Below, piece after piece: positions 18,240 to 27,478 of a DNA stretch of 64,000 bases. This DNA comes from Dyadobacter sp. NIV53 (GTDB lineage Bacteria; Bacteroidota; Bacteroidia; Cytophagales; Spirosomataceae). The notes under the pieces were generated by a model. That model had not been told where the DNA came from. It ran no database searches and was given only the letters and a program-made list of their open reading frames with translations. Both the position numbers and the translations under genes were made by a program. Location: positions 6,048,501 to 6,112,500 of the forward strand of contig NZ_CP081299.1 of the NCBI RefSeq assembly GCF_019711195.1, written 5' to 3'. Each line of letters opens with the position of its first letter. The stretch's first letter is position 1.

Positions 18240-20009
18240 ATGACTAATACTCTGCGTTTCTTCCTATTTTCTAATCTTTTTTACTGCTTCTCATTTTTTG
18301 ATTCTGCATTTGCCCAAAAAGTTTCAACTGAAATCCGGCTAAATCAAATAGGCTTTTATCCAAACGGAGAGAAGATTGCCGTCATATCAGGAGAAAAAAA
18401 TACTGATTTTACAGTAAAGGATGCAGGTACCGGCAGAGTTGTTTTTAAAGGAAAATTAAGTGAGCCAAGAACCAGCCAGTATTCCGGGAAAATTAATAGG
18501 ATTGCCGATTTTTCAACAGTTCGGAAAAGCGGAAAGTACGTTGTTGAAGTTGCAGATATAGGTAAATCTTTTCCTTTCGAGATTAAAGATCAGGTACATA
18601 AAGAAGTAGCAATTGCTTCAATAAAAGGATTTTATTATCAGCGTGCCTCAACCGATTTGCCTGAAAAATTTGCAGGGAAATGGGCAAGAGCGGCTGGCCA
18701 TCCTGATGACAAAGTATTAATCCATGCATCGGCAGTTTCACCAGGGCGTCCGGAAAATGATGTGATCAGTTCTCCGAAAGGCTGGTATGATGCCGGCGAT
18801 TATAACAAATACATAGTGAATTCCGGAATTACAATGGGAACATTGCTGTCACTTTATGAGGACTTTCCCGAGTACTTCCAAACTTTTAACACTAACATTC
18901 CGGAAAGTAATAATTCAGTGCCTGATTTGCTGGACGAAGTAATCTGGAATCTTCGCTGGATGCTGACTATGCAGGATCCGGGTGATGGCGGTGTTTATCA
19001 TAAACTGACAAATCCCAAATTCGATGGTATGATCATGCCGGATGCATGTAAAAATCCTAGATATGTAGTTCAGAAAAATACGATCGCAACCCTGGATTTT
19101 GTTGCTGTAATGGCACAGTCGGCCAGAATCCTGAAAAGCTTTGATGCACAATTACCCGGCCTTGCAGATTCGTGCATAACAGCTTCCGTAAAAGGGTGGG
19201 AGTGGGCAAAAAAGAATCCGATCGTTTTATACAATCAGGATGAAATGAACAAAAAGTTTGATCCGGATATTGTTACAGGAGGATACGGGGATAAGAATGC
19301 AAGTGATGAATGGATTTGGGCGGCAGCGGAAATGTATGCTTTAACCGGGAAAACAGACTATCTACAAGGAATTTCTTTTGAAACAGACAAGATTATGCCT
19401 TTGCCATCATGGAATCAGGTAAAAGCGCTGGGTTATTATACGATTGTACGTACTAGTGAAGCATTAAAAACAGAGAATAATTTTACCAACCAGGTTCAGC
19501 AAAGCATTCTTAAATTTTCAAATGACCTGTTAAACGATCTGGAAAAGCAGCCTTATCACACTGTTATGGGAAAAACTGCAAAGGATTTTGCGTGGGGTAG
19601 CAATGCTGTGGCAGCAAATCAGGGAATCGCTTTAATATGTGCTTTTAAGATATCGAAGGATAAAAAATATTTGCAGGCTGCACTTGGAAACCTGGATTAC
19701 ATTTTGGGCAGAAATGCAACGGGCTATTCGTTTCTGACTGGTTATGGCTCAAAACAGGTTATGCATCCGCACCATCGGCCATCTGTTGCGGATGGTATTT
19801 TAGCACCTGTTCCGGGACTTTTATCAGGAGGCCCAAATCCCGGACAACAGGATAAATGCACAACCTATACGAGCAGGTTTGCAGATGAATCTTTTACCGA
19901 TGACTATTGTTCGTATGCATCCAATGAAATCGCAATTAACTGGAATGCGCCAATGGTATATCTGACAGCGGCAATCGAATCAATAATGGAGGAAAAAAGT
20001 AGTAAATAA
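18240..20009 (+). CDS. Glycoside hydrolase family 9 endoglucanase
   Basis: Secreted inverting beta-glucanase (cellulose, mixed-linkage glucan or xyloglucan class). I start it at ATG 18240 (MTNTLRFFLFS), not the in-frame TTG at 18213, because this gives a clean 25-aa signal peptide. An N-terminal Ig-like CelD_N domain (STEIRLNQIGFYP, to ~residue 120) precedes the (alpha/alpha)6 barrel. The catalytic base region KGWYDAGDYNKY holds D184 and D187, and the acid E563 is in YASNEIAINWNAP, so both are present. The substrate-binding HPHHRPSVAD and GGPNPGQQD motifs are also kept. Length 589 aa is normal. It follows the SusCD/keto-glycoside operon and may act upstream of it by releasing oligosaccharides. 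Confidence 0.93.
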   Translation: MTNTLRFFLFSNLFYCFSFFDSAFAQKVSTEIRLNQIGFYPNGEKIAVISGEKNTDFTVKDAGTGRVVFKGKLSEPRTSQYSGKINRIADFSTVRKSGKYVVEVADIGKSFPFEIKDQVHKEVAIASIKGFYYQRASTDLPEKFAGKWARAAGHPDDKVLIHASAVSPGRPENDVISSPKGWYDAGDYNKYIVNSGITMGTLLSLYEDFPEYFQTFNTNIPESNNSVPDLLDEVIWNLRWMLTMQDPGDGGVYHKLTNPKFDGMIMPDACKNPRYVVQKNTIATLDFVAVMAQSARILKSFDAQLPGLADSCITASVKGWEWAKKNPIVLYNQDEMNKKFDPDIVTGGYGDKNASDEWIWAAAEMYALTGKTDYLQGISFETDKIMPLPSWNQVKALGYYTIVRTSEALKTENNFTNQVQQSILKFSNDLLNDLEKQPYHTVMGKTAKDFAWGSNAVAANQGIALICAFKISKDKKYLQAALGNLDYILGRNATGYSFLTGYGSKQVMHPHHRPSVADGILAPVPGLLSGGPNPGQQDKCTTYTSRFADESFTDDYCSYASNEIAINWNAPMVYLTAAIESIMEEKSSK

Positions 20010-20017
20010 TCAACCGA

Positions 20018-20227
20018 TTACTGTTTTGTTGATTTTACAGGCACCGTTGGTGGTGTTTCATTGTAGCCCTTTTCTTCCGTCATATTACCTTTTTCAGACT
20101 TCTGAACTGATTCCTTTTCTACCACTTTTGATGGCTTTCTGCTATCATCCTCCTGTTTGGGCTTGTAGTTGTGCGGCCCGGAAGGCGATGGTGAACCGCC
20201 TTCGACTTCTTTGTCTTTCTTTTTCAT
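20018..20227 (-). CDS. Small hydrophilic charged protein
   Basis: 69 aa from ATG 20227 (MKKKDKEVEGGSPSPSGPHN); the upstream TTG extension is not needed. It is rich in Lys, Glu, Ser and Pro, has no signal peptide or membrane span, and is probably disordered. Similar short KEx-rich proteins are common in Cytophagales. No function can be assigned, and the coding status rests on length and codon pattern only. Confidence 0.45.
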   Translation of the reverse strand: MKKKDKEVEGGSPSPSGPHNYKPKQEDDSRKPSKVVEKESVQKSEKGNMTEEKGYNETPPTVPVKSTKQ

Positions 20228-20322
20228 GATCTTAACACTTTTTTTATAATATCTCAATTCTTGTGCCGATACGTGTACTTGCCCAATATTTGTGAAAACA
20301 GACTCTTGTACATTTGTTATGT

Positions 20323-20739
20323 TTACTCAATTCCCCACTTTGCCGCGTCCGGGTCGTAGTCAACAAAAATGTAAATCCAAATCGCCCTGCCAAGGCGCGT
20401 GATAACGGGTTGTAGAAGAAAAAGAGATAAAGTCAGAATTACAAAGAAATGATCAAGGGAAAGTTTAAAATAAGCCAGCAGTGAAATGGATAAAAGTGCC
20501 ATAATAAATATGACAATTGGAAAACTTGTCCATAAAGCGCCAATATAAAACCCTGGTTCAATCTTGAAATCCTGATTACAAACCGGACAGGAATCATACA
20601 TTTTGGTTCCTTCTTTAAAGTTATAAGGATTTTGTGTCGTAAATAAATTCCCTTTACGGCAACGCGGGCACTTTTGCCGGGCCACGCTTAGCAATTTTGA
20701 TCTTTTTTTGATTGCACTTTGCTTTTTGCCGTGATCCAT
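20323..20739 (-). CDS. DUF983 membrane protein
   Basis: 138 aa. Two zinc-ribbon-like CxxC pairs (CPRCRKG at ~24 and CPVCNQDF at ~51) are followed by two hydrophobic spans (SFPIVIFIMALLSISLLAYF; FFVILTLSLFLLQPVI). This is the layout of the DUF983 family, and the GFYIGALWTSFP and AIWIYIFVDYDP motifs match. Membrane-bound; the role is unknown. Confidence 0.85.
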   Translation of the reverse strand: MDHGKKQSAIKKRSKLLSVARQKCPRCRKGNLFTTQNPYNFKEGTKMYDSCPVCNQDFKIEPGFYIGALWTSFPIVIFIMALLSISLLAYFKLSLDHFFVILTLSLFLLQPVITRLGRAIWIYIFVDYDPDAAKWGIE

Positions 20740-20873
20740 TCTGGGTATTAATATCGCTGGTTTAAACTTTGTAGTAAAAGTAAACTATATACTTTAACAA
20801 AAAATAATCCAATCGACGTAGAAATAAATCAGAATGCGTATCTTTTTGACCACCTAACCTTTAAGCATCCATC

Positions 20874-21533
20874 ATGAAACCATCATCATCCAGAACTGCC
20901 TTAATTGTAGGGGCAACCGGACTTATTGGAAGTCAATTATTTACAAAACTTTTACATACGCCTTACTATGATAAAGTGGTAGTATTGACAAGAAGATCAC
21001 TGGAAATTACAAATACAAAACTTACAGAAGTAATCTTCAATTTTGATGAGCCGGATACTTCTAAGGTGGTAGCGGATGATATTTTTTGCTGCCTGGGTAC
21101 TACAATTAAAAAAGCAGGTTCAAAAGATGCCTTCAAAAAAGTTGATTTAGAATATCCGTTGACAATTGCCGGGTTAGCTCAAAAAAATGGTGCTGAAAAG
21201 TTTATGATTGTTACTTCAATGGGTGCTGATGCAAAATCTGGTATTTTTTACAATAAAGTGAAAGGAGAGGTAGAACAGGGATTAATTGCCATGAAGTATC
21301 CTGTATTACATATTTTCCATCCATCATTATTATTGGGTGATCGTAAAGAATCCCGGTTGGGAGAGCAGGTTGGTGAAGTACTGGCTGCGGTTTTCAAACC
21401 TTTGATGTTTGGCCCGTTAAAAAAATACCGTGCAATTGATTCCGAAAAAGTAGCCAACGCGATGCTTTCTTTTGCCAAAAAAACAGATAAAGGAATCTTT
21501 GTTCATGATTCAGCAGAATTGCAGGCTTTTTAA
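20874..21533 (+). CDS. NAD(P)-binding oxidoreductase, HTATIP2/TIP30-like
   Basis: 219-aa atypical short-chain dehydrogenase fold. It starts with the dinucleotide motif ALIVGATGLIGSQL (GxTGxxG), followed by IFCCLGTTIKKAGSKDAFKKVD (a CLGTT segment typical of TIP30/HTATIP2-like and YbjT-like proteins), and a C-terminal LLGDRKESRLGEQVGEVL. The substrate is unknown. The acetyltransferase gene starts 4 bp after its stop, so the two are co-transcribed. Confidence 0.82.
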   Translation: MKPSSSRTALIVGATGLIGSQLFTKLLHTPYYDKVVVLTRRSLEITNTKLTEVIFNFDEPDTSKVVADDIFCCLGTTIKKAGSKDAFKKVDLEYPLTIAGLAQKNGAEKFMIVTSMGADAKSGIFYNKVKGEVEQGLIAMKYPVLHIFHPSLLLGDRKESRLGEQVGEVLAAVFKPLMFGPLKKYRAIDSEKVANAMLSFAKKTDKGIFVHDSAELQAF

Positions 21534-21537
21534 AAAT

Positions 21538-21972
21538 ATGGATAAATTATTTATCAGAAAGGTAATAAAGGATGATGAGGAAACGGTCTATCAGATGATC
21601 TGTGACCTGGAAAATGCAGTTATAAACCGGGCGAATTTCGATATGGTTTTTCAGAGAAATCTGGTTTCAGACAATATCACTTATTTCATTGCTGAATTCA
21701 ATGGAAAGCCGGTTGGAATGGTGAGCTGCCATATCCAGCCTTTGTTGCATCATGCTGCACTGGTGTCAGAAATTCAGGAAATGTTTGTCGAGCCGGAATT
21801 CAGGTCGCATTTTATCGGACGTGCCTTAATACAGCATGTTACTGAATTTGCACAAACTAATGGCGCGATTCAAATGGAAGTAACATCCAGAAATATCCGT
21901 GAGAGAGCACATCAGTTTTATCAGCGGGAAGGTTTTGAAAAATCACACGTGAAACTGGTCAGGTATTTTTAA
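21538..21972 (+). CDS. GNAT-family N-acetyltransferase
   Basis: 144 aa from ATG 21538 (MDKLFIRKVIKDDEETV). The upstream frame from 21472 overlaps the preceding gene and is discarded. GNAT features are the AEFNGKPVGMVSCHI strand, the acetyl-CoA loop region QEMFVEPEFRSHFIGRALIQHV (a variant of the Q/RxxGxG/A pyrophosphate-binding motif) and the C-terminal REGFEKSHVKLV. The substrate is unknown. Confidence 0.85.
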   Translation: MDKLFIRKVIKDDEETVYQMICDLENAVINRANFDMVFQRNLVSDNITYFIAEFNGKPVGMVSCHIQPLLHHAALVSEIQEMFVEPEFRSHFIGRALIQHVTEFAQTNGAIQMEVTSRNIRERAHQFYQREGFEKSHVKLVRYF

Positions 21973-22000
21973 ACACAATAAAACCAAAAATCATAGTCAT

Positions 22001-22036
22001 AAAAAAACATCCCGCACAAAACAGGATGTTTTTCCT
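22001..22036. terminator. Bidirectional terminator
   Basis: aaaaacatcc / ggatgttttt with loop cgcacaaaaca, flanked by an A run and a T run, between the converging GNAT and Arg-rich protein genes. Confidence 0.75.
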
Positions 22037-22065
22037 AATTACCTTAAACCTTCAACTGTCTTATC

Positions 22066-22485
22066 TTAATATCTGCCGCGTTCACGCGCCCAGTCGTTTC
22101 CTCTTCTGCTACTCATTCTATGGGTATCAGCCATTAGTCTCTGCAATTCTGATCTAAGAATTCGTGCTTCTCTATTCGATAACCTGCCTCTGTGACTAAA
22201 TTTTCTTTCCAGATTTTCAATACGGCGGTATTCGCGCATCAATACATCCGCTTCACGTCTGGAAAGTGTCCTGCGCTCAAAACCTGCATCAATACGTTGG
22301 CGTGCTTCTCTCTGCAAATGATTTATTTCTGAGTCTCCGCCACGTTCGTAATCATCTCTTCCGTTTGGATATTGAGGATAATTGTTATCCCGGTTATCGC
22401 GGTGATCGTATCTTGAATCATATTGGGCATTTGCGTTTGTAAAACCTAATGCAAGAATAGCGGCAACAAAAAATATCTTTTTCAT
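22066..22485 (-). CDS. Secreted Arg/Asp-rich protein of unknown function
   Basis: 139 aa with a signal peptide (MKKIFFVAAILALGFTNANAQ). The mature N-terminal part is disordered (YDSRYDHRDNRDNNYPQYP). The rest forms repeated amphipathic helices with regularly spaced Arg/Glu (LSRREADVLMREYRRIENL, LSNREARILRSELQRLM): two copies of a LSxREAxxLxxE/RxxR unit. Periplasmic location is likely. Similar small proteins are widespread in Cytophagales without assigned role. Confidence 0.7.
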   Translation of the reverse strand: MKKIFFVAAILALGFTNANAQYDSRYDHRDNRDNNYPQYPNGRDDYERGGDSEINHLQREARQRIDAGFERRTLSRREADVLMREYRRIENLERKFSHRGRLSNREARILRSELQRLMADTHRMSSRRGNDWARERGRY

Positions 22486-22786
22486 GACTAATAAATTTTA
22501 AAGTTCATGGGTTAGAGGCAAAGGATTGAGATAAGTTTAAAGAAGGTTTGTTAACGATTTGTTAAAGGAAAAAAGAAAGGAGAAAGGGGGATGGAGTAGG
22601 AGGAATGGAGAAATGGAGGAAGGGAGGAAGGGGAAAAATGGAGGAGGGGATTTTCCGTAGGTTTTGTTTTTTACGGCCAAAGTTTGCAAAGACGCAAACT
22701 TTTAAGTCTGAGTTCATAGTTTGGACACAAAAAAGTTGGTGAAGACCCTAACTTGAGTGGAACTACTGGTAAAAAAAGCGAATTTT
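22486..22786. other. Spacer with a polypurine tract
   Basis: Non-coding. From about 22565 to 22651 the plus strand is almost all A and G with a few T, made of irregular ggagg/aatggagga units. Downstream (22670-22780) there is nothing recognisable. A similar but shorter purine-rich patch lies at 30375-30412. Confidence 0.5.
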
Positions 22787-22875
22787 CGACCGCCGACCGC
22801 CGACCGCCGACCGCCGACCGCCGACCGCCGACCGCCGACCGCCGACCGCCGACCGCCGACCGCCGACCGCCGACC
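22787..22875. repeat. Heptanucleotide tandem array (CGACCGC)n
   Basis: 89 bp of perfect 7-bp repeats, about 12.7 copies of CGACCGC. It ends exactly against the stop codon of the acyltransferase gene (TTA at 22876-22878 on the plus strand). The array is far more GC-rich than its surroundings. Confidence 0.95.
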
Positions 22876-23613
22876 TTACTCTTTGCTAAGTATATTCTGA
22901 ATGGCTGTTTTTGCTTCTTCGAGGATATCTTCTACTTTCTTTCCGGATGGTTCAATGCCGGGCAGTACTGTCCATGAAAGTTTTGAAAAGGATTTTAGCG
23001 GGAATATTCCTTTGGGATTAAATGCACCGGTTCCGTTGATTGCAACTGGGACAATCAGTGCATCAGGTGCTCTTTTCAACAATGTGGCTACTCCGCCGGC
23101 TACAAATGGTTTCATAATTCCAGAGGCAGTACGTGTTCCTTCCGGAAAAATAATAGCAGATCCTTTCTCGTCCTGTATCAATTTTCCCAGCCTTGCAATT
23201 TCAGTAATTGCCTGTTTTCCATCTTTACGGTTAATCAATGCAGCACCGCTTTTACGAAGATTATACGAAATGCTTGGCACGCCTTTTGCGAGTTCAATCT
23301 TGGAAACAAACCGTGGATGGTATTTTCTTAATAACCAGATAACAGCAGGAATATCAAAGGTGCTTTGGTGATTTGCCACGAATATTATGGGACGGTCGTT
23401 GGGTAAATCAGTCAGATTCCTCAGGATAACATTAGCACCGGTTAAGTACAATCCGAATGTTAGAAAAAAATTGAGGTAATCGACTGCAACCTTATGCACC
23501 TTTTTTCCGAATACATTAAAAGCAATGATCTGAATTACATGAAAAACCAGCAGGGTTAAACCGAAATGGATCAGATATATAATACTCAGGATGTAGTCGA
23601 TGATTTTTTTCAT
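22876..23613 (-). CDS. plsC: 1-acyl-sn-glycerol-3-phosphate acyltransferase (PlsC family)
   Basis: 245-aa inner-membrane acyltransferase that makes phosphatidic acid from lysophosphatidic acid. An N-terminal hydrophobic anchor (residues ~7-35) precedes the PlsC domain. The catalytic H-x4-D motif is NHQSTFD (~81-87), block III is FPEGTRTASG, and block IV is VPVAINGTGAF. The stop codon abuts a heptamer array, so the 3' UTR contains it. The neighbouring divergent gene is an acyl-ACP desaturase, so both serve membrane lipid synthesis. A TATTTTTG element (plus strand 23629-23636) just upstream may be its -7 box. Confidence 0.9.
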   Translation of the reverse strand: MKKIIDYILSIIYLIHFGLTLLVFHVIQIIAFNVFGKKVHKVAVDYLNFFLTFGLYLTGANVILRNLTDLPNDRPIIFVANHQSTFDIPAVIWLLRKYHPRFVSKIELAKGVPSISYNLRKSGAALINRKDGKQAITEIARLGKLIQDEKGSAIIFPEGTRTASGIMKPFVAGGVATLLKRAPDALIVPVAINGTGAFNPKGIFPLKSFSKLSWTVLPGIEPSGKKVEDILEEAKTAIQNILSKE

Positions 23614-23756
23614 TCAGGTTTTTTTACGCAAAAATAGCTTAAAACTGTCTGGATTGTAAAAAATTATGAAGTATGAAATGAGGAATATCATATTAAACTT
23701 ACATTAAATTACCGTACTTTGTCAAATAGTAGCAAGAGCTTAAACTCAAATTAACA

Positions 23757-24740
23757 ATGGAAACCGCACTTTCAGCAGAAAGACTAGAAGTCATGCAACA
23801 TGTAGAGAAGGATTTGGACTCACTCATGACCGAATACTTAAAGCCAATCGAGGAAAATTGGCAGCCTACTGATTTTTTGCCGGATTCCAGCAAAGATAAT
23901 TTCTTTACTGAAGTAAAACTGTTACAGGAAAGCTGCCGTGATTTGCCTTACGATTATATGGCCGTATTGATTGGCGATACCATTACAGAAGAGGCTTTGC
24001 CTACTTATGAATCATGGTTGATGGATGTAATCGGTGTAGATCAGGTAGGCCATCCATCCGGCTGGGCCAAATGGGTGAGAAGCTGGACAGCAGAAGAAAA
24101 CCGTCATGGCGACCTTCTGAACAAATATTTATACTTGTCCGGCCGTGTAAATATGCGCGCTCTGGAAGTATCTACTCAGTTTCTGATCGCTGATGGATTT
24201 GATATCGGAACGGATCGTGACCCATACAGGAACTTTATTTATACTTCATTTCAGGAACTGGCAACCAATGTTTCCCATCGCCGTACTGCATCGCTGGCAA
24301 AGAAATTTGGCAATCCGCATTTGTCCAAAATATGTGGCGTAATTGCTGCTGATGAAATGCGTCATGCAAAAGCGTATAAGGCATTCGTAAGCAGGATTCT
24401 GGAAGTAGATCCGTCAGAATTAATGCTGGCTTTGGAAGATATGATGAGGAAAAAGATCGTAATGCCTGCCCATTTCCTGCGTGAAAGCGGAGTGAAAATC
24501 GGGGACACGTTTTCGCATTTTTCCGATGCAGCTCAGCGATTAGGAGTTTATACAACCAATGATTACATAGATATTCTCGAAGCTTTGTTGCTGGAGTGGG
24601 AAATAGGAGCCGTACGTGATATTAATGAAAAAGCCGAGAAAGCGCGCGATTATCTGATGGCATTACCTGCTCGTCTGAGGCGTATTGCAGACCGGACCAG
24701 AATCCCGGAATTACAATACGAGTTTAGCTGGATCAACTGA
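23757..24740 (+). CDS. Acyl-ACP desaturase (soluble di-iron, stearoyl-ACP type)
   Basis: 327-aa soluble enzyme that puts a cis double bond into acyl chains on acyl carrier protein, with oxygen and ferredoxin. The two iron-binding ExxH motifs are EENRH (E114, H117) and DEMRH (E200, H203), with a further Glu in SFQELATNVSHRRT (~E167). This is the plant-plastid-like FA_desaturase_2 family, not the membrane histidine-box type. Size fits the bacterial family. It is transcribed away from plsC and ends in a strong hairpin terminator. Confidence 0.93.
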   Translation: METALSAERLEVMQHVEKDLDSLMTEYLKPIEENWQPTDFLPDSSKDNFFTEVKLLQESCRDLPYDYMAVLIGDTITEEALPTYESWLMDVIGVDQVGHPSGWAKWVRSWTAEENRHGDLLNKYLYLSGRVNMRALEVSTQFLIADGFDIGTDRDPYRNFIYTSFQELATNVSHRRTASLAKKFGNPHLSKICGVIAADEMRHAKAYKAFVSRILEVDPSELMLALEDMMRKKIVMPAHFLRESGVKIGDTFSHFSDAAQRLGVYTTNDYIDILEALLLEWEIGAVRDINEKAEKARDYLMALPARLRRIADRTRIPELQYEFSWIN

Positions 24741-24765
24741 TTTCCCAGGATATTATTCTGTTATT

Positions 24766-24807
24766 AAGAGAAGTCAGCTTTTTAAAAGCTGACTTCTCTT
24801 TTTTTGC
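24766..24807. terminator. Terminator between desaturase and isochorismatase-fold genes
   Basis: Perfect stem agagaagtcagctttt / aaaagctgacttctct followed by a T run; the opposite side has fewer T/A, so it mainly serves the desaturase, but both genes converge on it. Confidence 0.85.
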
Positions 24808-24820
24808 TTTAATTTCTTAT

Positions 24821-25372
24821 TTATATTAAATTATTTTCAGTTGCCAGATAATCCTCAAACGCTATAACTTTTATACTTCCAACAGTAGGGGACATATTTT
24901 GCCAAACCCAATTATAATGTTCTATAATTGCTTTTGCGTTTAAATGTGGCCTGTCTGCGGTGGTATGGCCATCTTCTATAACGGTAATTTGATAATCTTT
25001 TATCAATGCCGACTGAATAGTTGCCTCTATGCAAAAATCGGTTGCGCTGCCCGTGATAGTGATGTGACTGATGGCATTTGTCTTCAAAAAACTATCCAGA
25101 TTTGTTTGATAAAATGAATCATTGACTGTTTTGGAAACAAATACATCAACCGGATCAATGATTAGCTCAGGAAGGATTTCCCAATCAGGAGTAACCGGAA
25201 AATAACAATCTTCCTTTGTACCGTCGTGCTGAACGAAAATTACTTTGTTGCCGGTTTCACGATATAAAGTGGATAGGTGATTAATTTTTTCAATTAGTTT
25301 TTCTGTATCGTATCTGGGAGTTTCAGGGGTAAAAGAGCCGGCTTGCATGTCGATGATCAGGAGTGCTTTCAT
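24821..25372 (-). CDS. Isochorismatase-family cysteine hydrolase
   Basis: 183-aa alpha/beta hydrolase of the nicotinamidase/isochorismatase superfamily. The catalytic triad is visible: D8 in LLIIDMQ, K81 in SKTVNDSFY, and C114 in GSATDFCIEAT (nucleophile). The cis-peptide G-S/x-A-T-D motif is also present. The substrate (nicotinamide, N-carbamoyl compound or other amide) cannot be told; the missing His-rich metal site of nicotinamidases argues against pncA. Confidence 0.85.
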   Translation of the reverse strand: MKALLIIDMQAGSFTPETPRYDTEKLIEKINHLSTLYRETGNKVIFVQHDGTKEDCYFPVTPDWEILPELIIDPVDVFVSKTVNDSFYQTNLDSFLKTNAISHITITGSATDFCIEATIQSALIKDYQITVIEDGHTTADRPHLNAKAIIEHYNWVWQNMSPTVGSIKVIAFEDYLATENNLI

Positions 25373-25486
25373 TAGTTTGGTTTTAATTTTTGTAAATAAA
25401 ACGAAATTTTATGGATTCGCTTTTCCGTACCAAATATTTAGAATACTGCTGTTTCAATAAAATTATAACACTGAAATTTGAACCAT

Positions 25487-27478
25487 TTATCTGATCAGTA
25501 ATACAGTACCTTCTTTTTTTATTGTTTTTCCTTCTTCTGTAATCCCTTCAAGTTTAAAGACATAATGACCTGCAACTGGTTCGGCGGTTTTAAAACGACC
25601 ATCCCATCCCTGGTCCAGCTGATTTGAATAGAAAACCACTTCACCCCAGCGATTATATATCTGAAAATAATTCAATGCCGTAATTTTATTTGTTACGAGC
25701 CTGAGTATTTCATTTTTGCCATCTCCATTTGGTGTAAACGCCGAAGGAACAAAAATGGAAGGAGGTGGAATAACATTCAGATTAACCTGGGAAGTGCCTG
25801 CACAACCGTCCGGAGATGTAATTTTAATCACATAAGTTTTGCTTGATAAAATCGTGGCAACAGGATTTTCAATAGCAGGATTGTCCAGTCCTGTTGGCGG
25901 CATCCAGATATAAATTACTCCAGCCTGGCCATCGAGCTGAGGCGAAGATGCACTGAGCTGGAAGGGTATTCCTGGCTGAATTTCAGTATCCGGAGTAACT
26001 ATCACTTCAATATCCGGGACAACAGTAATCGTTACGGTGTCCTGCACCGGACAATTATTTTTGGTGGCTGTTACTATATATTGGGTCGTGACTGTTGGCG
26101 CTGCAATGGGGCTTACAGCTGACGAATTATCCAATCCGGTGCCCGGAAACCAGGAAAAAGCTGTGGCATTACTGGTTGTCAAAAGTTTTACCTGCTGCCC
26201 TTCACAAATGACAGTATCACCAATTGTTTGTACAGCAGTAATATCCAGCGAATCCACGGTCACTTCTTTAATAGAAATGCAGCCTTCGCCATCCTTTACA
26301 TAAACTCTATAAGTAGCCGGTGTTACCTTAAACTCTGTTTCTTTCTGGTAATTAACAGAATCAATAGAATATTCATATGGCGAAACGCCATTTATGGCCG
26401 TTACGGTAATTGTTGCCTCATCGGTATTAGTACACGCACCTGCGTCTAATGAAGTTACCAAATCCAGGCTGCTTATATTGGCCGGTTTCTTGTTGGTCAA
26501 AGTTTTATTGCAGGATGTATTCGTTACAACCAATGTAATATCCTTTGTCCCGGGTGTATTCCAGTTCACTACAAACGGCCCCATGCCGGTACCCGAAACA
26601 ACGGTGCCGCCATCCCAGTCCCAGTCGAAAATGTAGCCGGTTCCCGGTGCTTCTATATCACCTGTATATATAACATTAACATTTGCCGGATACCCACAGC
26701 TTGGATTAGGATTAATTGCAAAGTCGGCGGTTGCATTAATACTGGCTGTGTAACAAATCTGTTCCGCAACAGCTTCAACATTACTTTGTGTAGAATACTG
26801 GTCAGTGAATGATAAATACGCAAAATTAGCCTCACCGGAATCACAAGCCGTAGCAGCATCGTCCCTGAATATATAAATAGGTACTCCGGCTTTTCCAACA
26901 TACATACCCCGGGTATCATTATATGAAGCAAATAAGGTATTGTTTACATAAACGTCGAATATACCGGTTAGTCCGTTCCTTGTAAATGTCAGAAGATAAT
27001 AGGTAGAACTATTAAAATAGGGACAGGAACCAACAATTCCGAAAGGGTAAAAATCAAGACACCGTTCCTCAGAACCGGCTGTGTTTTTGAAGTAAATCCC
27101 TTCATCTGCTTTTCCAATAGAAAAATCTATAATCCGCGACCATTCTTTTCCCCAGTCAGTAACCCTGACATACATCTGAATGGTGTAAGTTCCTTTTATA
27201 ACCCCGGTAGTATTCGGATACGCCAGTCCCCAGTTTAAATTGTTGTGATAAACCTGACGTTTTGCACCGCAGGGAAGTGCATCTTCTATAAAATCACCAG
27301 GGGTTGGAGCAGAGGGGCAGTTTCCGAGGGGCTGCGCCTGTGTAAGATCCGGGCCGCATTGAGGGAGTGCAACAGAAAAATTTCCGTAAAACCGGTAGGT
27401 ATGTTTTACTGCTTGGGCATTTACTTCTATTACTGAAAACCAGGCGAAAATGAAAAACAACAGAACCCTGGATTTCAT
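25487..27478 (-). CDS. Secreted surface protein with PKD-like repeats and T9SS type B (CHU_C) domain
   Basis: 663 aa. Signal peptide (MKSRVLLFFIFAWFSVIEVNAQ), then a concanavalin/LamG-like region (residues ~25-250), PKD/Ig-like domains (e.g. FDWDWDGGTVVSG, TPGTKDITLVVTN, LDAGACTNTDEATITV), and a C-terminal ~85-residue domain opening FVPSAFTPNGDGKNE and holding YNRWGEVVFYSN and GWDG. That last part is the gliding-motility-type CHU_C domain used by the type IX secretion system. The protein is thus expected on the cell surface or in the medium, perhaps as an adhesin. It is monocistronic. Confidence 0.88.
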   Translation of the reverse strand: MKSRVLLFFIFAWFSVIEVNAQAVKHTYRFYGNFSVALPQCGPDLTQAQPLGNCPSAPTPGDFIEDALPCGAKRQVYHNNLNWGLAYPNTTGVIKGTYTIQMYVRVTDWGKEWSRIIDFSIGKADEGIYFKNTAGSEERCLDFYPFGIVGSCPYFNSSTYYLLTFTRNGLTGIFDVYVNNTLFASYNDTRGMYVGKAGVPIYIFRDDAATACDSGEANFAYLSFTDQYSTQSNVEAVAEQICYTASINATADFAINPNPSCGYPANVNVIYTGDIEAPGTGYIFDWDWDGGTVVSGTGMGPFVVNWNTPGTKDITLVVTNTSCNKTLTNKKPANISSLDLVTSLDAGACTNTDEATITVTAINGVSPYEYSIDSVNYQKETEFKVTPATYRVYVKDGEGCISIKEVTVDSLDITAVQTIGDTVICEGQQVKLLTTSNATAFSWFPGTGLDNSSAVSPIAAPTVTTQYIVTATKNNCPVQDTVTITVVPDIEVIVTPDTEIQPGIPFQLSASSPQLDGQAGVIYIWMPPTGLDNPAIENPVATILSSKTYVIKITSPDGCAGTSQVNLNVIPPPSIFVPSAFTPNGDGKNEILRLVTNKITALNYFQIYNRWGEVVFYSNQLDQGWDGRFKTAEPVAGHYVFKLEGITEEGKTIKKEGTVLLIR

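Noticed and set aside
22787..22875. Possible CRISPR array
   Set aside because: 7-bp repeats without spacers; no cas genes nearby.
22753..22977. Open frame on + strand with repeated TADRRPP peptide
   Set aside because: It is only the translation of the heptamer array (7-bp unit read in three frames gives a 7-residue repeat) running into the antisense of plsC.
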